A DNA stretch of 17,449 nucleotides, taken from positions 1-17,449 of the forward strand of contig JAVEDG010000154.1 in NCBI GenBank assembly GCA_030841245.1. Reading direction: 5' to 3'. This DNA comes from Actinomycetota bacterium. GTDB lineage: Bacteria; Actinomycetota; Actinomycetes; JACCUZ01. Each line of letters begins with the position of its first letter. Position 1 is the stretch's first letter. Below the pieces are notes generated by a model. The model did not search any database. It was not told the origin of the DNA and worked only from the letters and a program-made list of their open reading frames with translations. Made by a program: the position numbers and the translations under genes. This document shows, in pieces, positions 13,027-17,449 of this stretch.

Positions 13027-13048
13027 CAGGGCCGGCTCCCCGCCGCGG
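13008..13048 (+). other. GC-rich regulatory hairpin overlapping the leuB leader peptide
   Basis: CCGCGGCGGGG (13008-13018) and CCCCGCCGCGG (13038-13048) are perfectly complementary over 11 bp. AGC/GCT (13021-13023 with 13035-13037) can add three pairs past a two-base bulge. The TGA of the leader peptide is in the apical loop. No run of Ts follows, so it is not a standard intrinsic terminator. Confidence 0.65.
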
Positions 13049-13098
13049 AGTTCTCGCGCTGGCCCGCGCAGGCACCACTCGCGAAGACGGAGAGCCCG

Positions 13099-13209
13099 AT
13101 GAGCACCGCAACGATGAACAGTGACGAGCGCACCACCCGCGACGCCGTCCGGGACGCGGTCCAGGAGTCCATGGACCGGCGGGACAACGGTGGCGAGACC
13201 GGGCACTGA
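13099..13209 (+). CDS. Small ORF (36 aa) between the leuB leader and leuB
   Basis: A 36-residue ORF, beginning MSTATMNSDERTTRD and continuing AVRDAVQESMDRRDNG, has a good Shine-Dalgarno (GGAG 13089-13092, 6-nt spacer). It is charged and probably helical in its middle. It ends 38 nt before leuB. I recognise no family. It could be a real small protein, or a second upstream ORF that sets the flow of ribosomes towards leuB. Confidence 0.45.
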   Translation: MSTATMNSDERTTRDAVRDAVQESMDRRDNGGETGH

Positions 13210-13234
13210 CACCGGCTCGCGAGTGACCGGCCCG

Positions 13235-13240
13235 TACCCT
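13235..13240 (+). promoter_or_regulatory. Candidate leuB -10 box (TACCCT)
   Basis: TACCCT fits TAnnnT and ends 7 nt before the leuB ATG, which lacks a clear Shine-Dalgarno. A leaderless leuB transcript is therefore possible beside the longer leader transcript. No good -35 is at 17-18 nt; CTGACA at 13206-13211 is 23 nt away. Confidence 0.35.
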
Positions 13241-13247
13241 CGGCGCC

Positions 13248-14339
13248 ATGTCCAGCCGAGCCGAAGCCGTGAGTAGTCCCCCTCGTACCGGGCGAATCGT
13301 CCTCGCTGTCGTCCCGGGGGACGGCATCGGCCCGGAGGTCACCGCAGAGGCCGTGCGGGTGCTCGAGACGGTGCTCGCGGGGGTGGACGGCAAGCTCGAG
13401 ACGACGGAGTACGACCTCGGCGCCCGCCGCTGGCTCGCCACCGGGGAGACGCTGCCGGACCCGGTGCTCGACGAGCTGCGGGGCCACGACGCGATCCTGC
13501 TCGGCGCCGTCGGCCATCCCGACGTGCCCAGTGGTGTGCTGGAGCGCGGGCTGCTGCTGCGGCTGCGCTTCGAGCTCGACCATCACGTCAACCTGCGCCC
13601 GGCCCGGCTGTACCCGGGTGTGAGGTCGCCGTTGGCGGATCCCGGCGAGGTCGACTTCGTCGTGATCCGTGAAGGTACCGAGGGTCCCTACGTCGGCAAC
13701 GGCGGCGTGGTCCGCCGCGGCACACCACACGAGATCGCCACCGAGGTCAGCGTCAACACGGCGTACGGCGTGGAGCGGGTCGTCCGCGACGCGTTCCGGC
13801 GCGCCGCTGCCCGGCCGAGGAAGCACCTCACCCTGGTGCACAAGACCAACGTCCTGGTCAACGCCGGCGATCTCTGGGCCCGCACCGTTGCTGCGGTCGC
13901 GACGGAGCACCCCGAGGTCTCCACCGACTACCTGCACGTCGACGCAGCGACGATCTTCCTGGTGAGCGACCCGGGCCGGTTCGACGTGGTGGTGACGGAC
14001 AACCTGTTCGGCGACATCGTGACCGACCTGGCCGCTGCGGTCACCGGCGGGATCGGGCTTGCCGCGAGCGGCAACCTGGACGTCAGCCGGTCGAACCCGT
14101 CCATGTTCGAGCCGGTGCACGGCTCGGCCCCGGACATCGCGGGCACCGGCACCGCGGACCCGACCGCCGCGGTCCTCTCGGCGGCCCTGCTGCTCGAGCA
14201 CGTCGGCATGGCCGACGCGGCCGCAGCCGTGGAGCAGGCGGTGGCCGCCGACCTGGCGTCGCGGGGAACCGCGAGCAGGAGTACCCGGAAGGTGGGGGAG
14301 GCGATCTGCGCCCGCCTTTCGGCTACCGTCGGAGCATGA
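13248..14339 (+). CDS. leuB: 3-isopropylmalate dehydrogenase
   Basis: A 363-residue decarboxylating dehydrogenase converting 3-isopropylmalate to 2-oxoisocaproate in leucine synthesis. LeuB can also act on 3-methylmalate in the citramalate route, which fits the cimA gene downstream. Motifs seen: VVPGDGIGPEV, REGTEGPYVGNGG, the substrate-contact HKTNVL, metal-binding aspartates in DNLFGDIVTDLAAAVTGG, and the NAD-site EPVHGSAPDIAGTG. ATG 13248 gives an N-terminal extension of about 15 residues before the conserved core; GTG 13269 is a possible later start. Neither has a strong Shine-Dalgarno. Its stop overlaps the ilvE start by 4 nt (ATGA), so the two are coupled. Confidence 0.95.
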   Translation: MSSRAEAVSSPPRTGRIVLAVVPGDGIGPEVTAEAVRVLETVLAGVDGKLETTEYDLGARRWLATGETLPDPVLDELRGHDAILLGAVGHPDVPSGVLERGLLLRLRFELDHHVNLRPARLYPGVRSPLADPGEVDFVVIREGTEGPYVGNGGVVRRGTPHEIATEVSVNTAYGVERVVRDAFRRAAARPRKHLTLVHKTNVLVNAGDLWARTVAAVATEHPEVSTDYLHVDAATIFLVSDPGRFDVVVTDNLFGDIVTDLAAAVTGGIGLAASGNLDVSRSNPSMFEPVHGSAPDIAGTGTADPTAAVLSAALLLEHVGMADAAAAVEQAVAADLASRGTASRSTRKVGEAICARLSATVGA

Positions 14340-15427
14340 CATCCGACCTGACCATCGACGTCATCCCGTCAGAGCGGCCCCGGTCCGCCGAGGATCGGGC
14401 GGCGTTGCTGAAGGAGCCCGGGTTCGGTCAGGTCTTCACCGACCACATGGTGACCGCGCGATACGTCGAGGGCCGGGGCTGGCACGACGCCCGCCTCACG
14501 GCGTACCAGCCGTTGACGCTTGACCCGGCCACCTCGGTGCTGCACTACGGGCAGGCGATCTTCGAGGGACTGAAGGCCTACCACCAGCCCGACGGGGCGG
14601 TGGCGCTGTTCCGGCCGGACCAGAACGCCGCCCGGTTCCAGCGGTCGGCGCGCCGGATGGCGATGGCGGAGGTGCCCGAGTCGCTGTTCCTCGACTCGCT
14701 GACGGCACTGGTGCGCCAGGACCGCGACTGGGTGCCGACCAAGCCGGGCGAGTCGCTGTACCTGCGGCCGCTGGAGTTCGCGGTGGACGCGTTCCTCGGC
14801 GTCCGCCCGGCCAAGGAGTACCTCTTCCTGCTCTTCGCCTCGCCGGCCGCCAACTACTTCCCGGGCGGCGTGCGGCCCGTGTCCGTGTGGCTCTCGACCG
14901 AGTACACCCGCGCAGCGCCCGGCGGGACCGGTGCGGCGAAGTGCGCCGGCAACTACGCCGCCAGCCTGGTCGCGCAGGCCCAGGCCGCGGAGCAGGGGTG
15001 TGACCAGGTGGTGTGGCTGGACGCGGTCGAGCACAAGTACGTCGAGGAGATGGGGGGCATGAACCTCTACTTCGTGTTCTCCGACGGACGTCTGGTGACT
15101 CCCGCGCTGACCGGCACGCTGCTGCCGGGGGTGACCCGCGACTCGATCCTGGCGATCGGCCGCGACATGGGCCTGGACACGGTCGAGGGCCGGGTCACGA
15201 CTGACGAGTGGGAGGCGGCTGCGGCCGACGGCTCGCTCACCGAGGTCTTCGCGTGCGGCACGGCCGCCGTGGTGACCCCCGTCGGCGCCGTCAAGCACGC
15301 GCACGGCTCGTTCAACATCGCCGACGCCCAGCCCGGCGCCTTGACGATGAAGGTCCGTGAGTCCCTGCTGGGCATCCAACAGGGCACCGCGCCGGACTCG
15401 CACGGCTGGATGCATCGGGTCGCGTGA
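14336..15427 (+). CDS. ilvE: Branched-chain amino acid aminotransferase
   Basis: A 363-residue class IV PLP aminotransferase that transfers amino groups between glutamate and the 2-oxo acids of leucine, isoleucine and valine. The PLP lysine lies in GTGAAKCAGNYAASL. Other family marks are SVLHYGQAIFEGLKAYH, SLYLRPLEFA, EEMGGMNLYFVF, PGVTRDSIL and EVFACGTAAVVTPVG. The ATG overlaps the leuB stop (14336-14339). A TACCGT box ends 6 nt before the ATG, so an extra leaderless transcript is possible. Confidence 0.96.
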   Translation: MTSDLTIDVIPSERPRSAEDRAALLKEPGFGQVFTDHMVTARYVEGRGWHDARLTAYQPLTLDPATSVLHYGQAIFEGLKAYHQPDGAVALFRPDQNAARFQRSARRMAMAEVPESLFLDSLTALVRQDRDWVPTKPGESLYLRPLEFAVDAFLGVRPAKEYLFLLFASPAANYFPGGVRPVSVWLSTEYTRAAPGGTGAAKCAGNYAASLVAQAQAAEQGCDQVVWLDAVEHKYVEEMGGMNLYFVFSDGRLVTPALTGTLLPGVTRDSILAIGRDMGLDTVEGRVTTDEWEAAAADGSLTEVFACGTAAVVTPVGAVKHAHGSFNIADAQPGALTMKVRESLLGIQQGTAPDSHGWMHRVA

Positions 15428-15440
15428 GCGCTCGGACCTG

Positions 15441-15460
15441 ACGTGGCGTGACGTGGCGTG
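15441..15460. repeat. Tandem duplication of a 10-mer downstream of ilvE
   Basis: ACGTGGCGTG occurs twice in direct succession. GTGGC (15453-15457) can also pair with GCCAC (15462-15466) as a small hairpin after ilvE, but no U-tract follows. The rest of the 198-nt gap to 15626 shows no convincing gene; an Arg-rich reading frame starting at GTG 15478 looks spurious. Confidence 0.6.
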
Positions 15461-15625
15461 GGCCACATTCCTCACTGTGATCCGACCGGCCCGATTTGCC
15501 CGATTCGGCCTGGCTCGACAGGGTAGGGGACGTCGGTTGGGCGCATCCGATCCGCGCCCGACCCGTGGTGGCCGCCGTTCGGCCATCGACGACACCTGAC
15601 GTGCCAGCGGAGAGGACTCCACCTG

Positions 15626-16030
15626 ATGACGATCCCCGAGGCCAACGGCCAGCAGCCGACCGAGGCGGCGATCGCGGCCGGGATGGCGGCCGGCGACACC
15701 GACGCGGTGATGCGCGCGGTCGCGACCAGCGAGGTCGTCGTGCCCCAGACCGCGCCGGCTCCCGGCCAGGAGGCGCCGGAAGGCTCGCTGTCGCTGCCCG
15801 TGATCGAGCAGGACGGCACGCAGTACGTGCCCGTCTTCACCTCGCAGACGGTGATGCAGTCGGCAGCCCCGGACCTCGAGGACGCCGTGAGCGTCCCCGC
15901 GGCCCAGCTGGGCGCCAACTGGCCCTCCGACGAGCTCTGGCTGGCGGTCAACCCCGGCACCGAGGACGGGTTGACCCTGCCGCCGGACGCTGTGCGGTCG
16001 TTGCCGAGCTACGCCCTGACCGAAGGCTGA
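15626..16030 (+). CDS. SseB N-terminal-like domain protein
   Basis: A 134-residue soluble protein with features of the SseB N-terminal-like domain, common in Actinobacteria and of unknown function there: EVVVPQTA, LSLPVIEQDGTQYVPVFTSQ, AAQLGANWPSDELWLAVNPG and LPPDAVRSLP. ATG 15626 has GGAGAGGA ending 9 nt upstream. It lies between ilvE and cimA on the same strand but with clear gaps on both sides. A role in BCAA metabolism or regulation cannot be deduced. Confidence 0.7.
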   Translation: MTIPEANGQQPTEAAIAAGMAAGDTDAVMRAVATSEVVVPQTAPAPGQEAPEGSLSLPVIEQDGTQYVPVFTSQTVMQSAAPDLEDAVSVPAAQLGANWPSDELWLAVNPGTEDGLTLPPDAVRSLPSYALTEG

Positions 16031-16036
16031 CCGGGT

Positions 16037-16093
16037 CGGTGCCGACTGCGCACGACGGCAGCCGGCACCGCTACCCCGACGCAGCCGGCACCG
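16037..16093 (+). repeat. Direct repeats allowing two alternative hairpins after the SseB-like gene
   Basis: GCAGCCGGCACCG occurs exactly twice (16058-16070 and 16081-16093). CGGTGCCG (16037-16044) can pair over 8 bp with the CGGCACCG inside either copy, giving two mutually exclusive stems. No U-tract follows. It may end the upstream transcript or belong to the long cimA leader. Confidence 0.45.
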
Positions 16094-16169
16094 GCGGGCA
16101 GCGCCGAACGGGTGACACATGCTGAGACGGGCGTTCCACGATCCGTCACGGTGTGCCACTCTGGCCGTG

Positions 16170-16193
16170 ATGACCAGCTGCATTACGACCTGA
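16170..16193 (+). CDS. Candidate cimA leader peptide (7 aa, MTSCITT)
   Basis: Codons ATG ACC AGC TGC ATT ACG ACC, then TGA. The Ile codon is ATT, rare in this GC-rich genome. The peptide ends directly before a hairpin (16194-16222) that abuts a strong terminator (16223-16252) just upstream of cimA. A weak -10-like CACTCT (16157-16162) ends 7 nt before the ATG, and TTCCAC lies 17 nt further up, so leaderless translation is possible. The same frame is open from an ATG at 16119, giving a 24-residue version (MLRRAFHDPSRCATLAV before MTSCITT). The start is uncertain, but the Ile/Thr-rich end and the RNA layout suggest attenuation. Confidence 0.5.
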   Translation: MTSCITT

Positions 16194-16222
16194 GCGCGCC
16201 CGCCGAGAACCGGCCAGCGCGC
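16194..16222 (+). other. Hairpin between the cimA leader peptide and terminator
   Basis: GCGCGC (16194-16199) pairs with GCGCGC (16217-16222). Across a 2x2 internal loop GCCG (16202-16205) pairs with CGGC (16211-16214) around a 5-nt loop. It begins at the base after the leader stop and ends at the base before the terminator stem. When opened, CGCG (16218-16221) could pair with CGCG (16231-16234) and disturb the terminator. Confidence 0.5.
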
Positions 16223-16252
16223 AGACCTCCCGCGACCGCGGGGGGTCTTTTT
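16223..16252 (+). terminator. Strong intrinsic terminator just upstream of cimA (attenuator)
   Basis: AGACCTCCCGC (16223-16233) pairs with GCGGGGGGTCT (16238-16248) over 11 bp with one G-U pair and a GACC tetraloop. TTTTT (16248-16252), then GTTT, follows. Only 16 nt separate it from the cimA GTG and these hold the Shine-Dalgarno, so a promoter between the two is very unlikely; cimA must be transcribed through it. Confidence 0.88.
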
Positions 16253-16268
16253 GTTTGGGAGCGGACCA

Positions 16269-17449
16269 GTGGCCGACGACACGTTCGACAGCGCACCGAA
16301 CGATGACTCGTTCCATGTCTACGACACGACGCTGCGCGACGGCGCACAGCAGGAGGGCCTCGCCTTCTCGGTCGCGGACAAGCTCGCGGTCGCCCGCCAC
16401 CTCGACGAGCTGGGGGTCGGGTTCATCGAAGGGGGCTGGCCCGGCGCCAACCCCAAGGACACGGAGTTCTTCCGTCGGGCCCGCCACGAGCTGGACCTGA
16501 CGCACGCGCAGCTCGCCGCGTTCGGCGCGACCCGCCGACCCGGTGTGAAGGCCGCGGACGACCCTCTGGTGGCCGCCCTGCGCGACTCCGGGGCCGGCGT
16601 CGTGACGCTTGTGGCCAAGAGCCACGTCCGTCACGTCGAGCAGGCCCTGCGCACCACCCTCGACGAGAACCTGTCGATGGTGCGCGACACGGTCTCGCAT
16701 CTCAAAGGCGAGGGACAGCGGGTCTTCCTCGACGCGGAGCACTTCTTCGACGGCTACCGGAGCAACCCGGCGTACGCCGTGGAGGTACTGCGTGTCGCGG
16801 CCGAGGCGGGCGCCGACGTCGCCATCCTGTGCGACACCAACGGCGGCATGCTGCCGAGCGAGCTGACCGATGTCGTGTCGGCCGTGGCCGCCGAATCGGG
16901 AGTGCGCCTGGGCATCCACTGCCATAACGACACCGGGTGCGCGGTGGCGAACACGCTGGCCGCCGTCGGCGCGGGGGTGAGCCACGTGCAGGGGACGCTC
17001 AACGGGTACGGCGAGCGCACCGGCAACGCCGACATCCTCACCATCATCGCCAACCTCGAGCTCAAGCTCGGCCGACGGGTGCTGCCGGACGGCCGGCTGC
17101 AAGAGGGAACCCGCATCGCGCACGCGGTGTCCGAGCTGGCCAACGTCCCGCCGTACTCCCGCCAGCCCTACGTCGGCGCGTCGGCGTTCGCGCACAAGGC
17201 GGGCCTGCACGCCAGCGCGATCCGGGTGGACCCGGACCTCTACCAGCACGCGAAGCCGGAGACCGTGGGCAACGACATGCGGATGCTGGTCTCCGACATG
17301 GCGGGCCGCGCGAGCATCGAGCTCAAGGGCCGTGAGCTCGGCTACGACCTGTCGGGCCGCCCGGAGGTGCTGGTCCGGCTCACGGGGCTGGTGAAGGAGA
17401 TGGAGGCCCGCGGCTACACCTTCGAGGCTGCCGACGCCTCGTTCGAGCT
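16269..17449 (+). CDS. cimA: (R)-citramalate synthase (partial, runs off the right edge)
   Basis: The first 393 residues are visible of an enzyme that is usually about 530 long; the C-terminal regulatory domain is largely missing from the window. It condenses acetyl-CoA and pyruvate to citramalate, opening a route to 2-oxobutyrate and isoleucine that does not need threonine. HMGL-like TIM-barrel motifs: YDTTLRDGAQQEGLAFS (metal/catalytic start), FIEGGWPGANPKDTEFF (typical of citramalate rather than isopropylmalate synthase), LCDTNGGMLP, HCHNDTGCAVANTLAAV, NGYGERTGNADI and AFAHKAGLHASAI. GTG 16269 has GGGAG (16257-16261) with a 7-nt spacer. Expression is probably controlled by the terminator just upstream. 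Confidence 0.94.
   Translation, partial: MADDTFDSAPNDDSFHVYDTTLRDGAQQEGLAFSVADKLAVARHLDELGVGFIEGGWPGANPKDTEFFRRARHELDLTHAQLAAFGATRRPGVKAADDPLVAALRDSGAGVVTLVAKSHVRHVEQALRTTLDENLSMVRDTVSHLKGEGQRVFLDAEHFFDGYRSNPAYAVEVLRVAAEAGADVAILCDTNGGMLPSELTDVVSAVAAESGVRLGIHCHNDTGCAVANTLAAVGAGVSHVQGTLNGYGERTGNADILTIIANLELKLGRRVLPDGRLQEGTRIAHAVSELANVPPYSRQPYVGASAFAHKAGLHASAIRVDPDLYQHAKPETVGNDMRMLVSDMAGRASIELKGRELGYDLSGRPEVLVRLTGLVKEMEARGYTFEAADASFE

Noticed and set aside
15478..15599. Arg-rich ORF after ilvE (starting near GTG 15478)
   Set aside because: Low-complexity Arg/Gly/Pro content, no Shine-Dalgarno and no family match; looks like noncoding GC-rich DNA.
1..17449. tRNA or rRNA genes, CRISPR arrays, transposases or phage genes
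   Set aside because: No sequence resembling these was seen; all major ORFs are metabolic, regulatory or membrane proteins with uniform base composition.

Overview
The window is high-GC actinobacterial DNA. Third codon positions are almost always G or C, GTG starts are frequent, and several genes have a TAnnnT -10 box 6-7 nt before the start codon, as in leaderless transcripts. The order ilvB-ilvN-ilvC-serA-leuB-ilvE-(SseB-like)-cimA resembles the branched-chain amino acid (BCAA) locus of Streptomyces and related orders. A member of Propionibacteriales, such as a Nocardioides-like organism, would fit, but the sequence alone does not fix the genus.

Layout. 1-599 (minus) is the N-terminal part of a secreted PQQ-type sugar dehydrogenase. 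679-1661 is a short candidate upstream ORF coupled to a D-2-hydroxyacid dehydrogenase. 1655-3727 holds a TetR-family regulator, divergent from a SnoaL-like/NmrA-like gene pair across a short AT-rich gap with operator-like half-sites. 3786-5888 is ilvD plus a small membrane protein. 5925-7580 (minus) is a membrane-anchored HD-GYP-type protein with a long repetitive tail, convergent with ilvD. 7692-17449 is the main BCAA/serine block: acetolactate synthase (ilvB, ilvN), ketol-acid reductoisomerase (ilvC), phosphoglycerate dehydrogenase (serA), isopropylmalate dehydrogenase (leuB), BCAA aminotransferase (ilvE), an SseB-like protein, and a truncated citramalate synthase (cimA).

How the genes work together. 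CimA makes citramalate, which feeds a threonine-independent route to 2-oxobutyrate; LeuB can serve this route and leucine synthesis. IlvBN, IlvC and IlvD make the branched 2-oxo acids and IlvE transaminates them. SerA begins serine synthesis.

Regulation is the most interesting part. Three noncoding segments carry short leader ORFs joined to strong RNA hairpins. (i) ilvB has a 12-codon peptide rich in Ile/Val/Leu and a clear intrinsic terminator; this type is known in Actinobacteria. (ii) leuB is preceded by a 14-codon peptide with the same rare Val-Leu pair GTA-CTT, whose 3' end lies in a perfect 11-bp GC hairpin without a U-tract. (iii) cimA is preceded by a 7-codon peptide with a rare ATT Ile codon, then a hairpin, then a strong terminator only 16 nt before the cimA start. 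serA has a perfect TGTGA-N6-TCACA CRP/GlxR-type palindrome at its promoter. The locus therefore looks controlled by a distributed set of attenuators plus a possible cAMP/CRP-type input. The leuB and cimA leaders are the best candidates for undescribed systems here.
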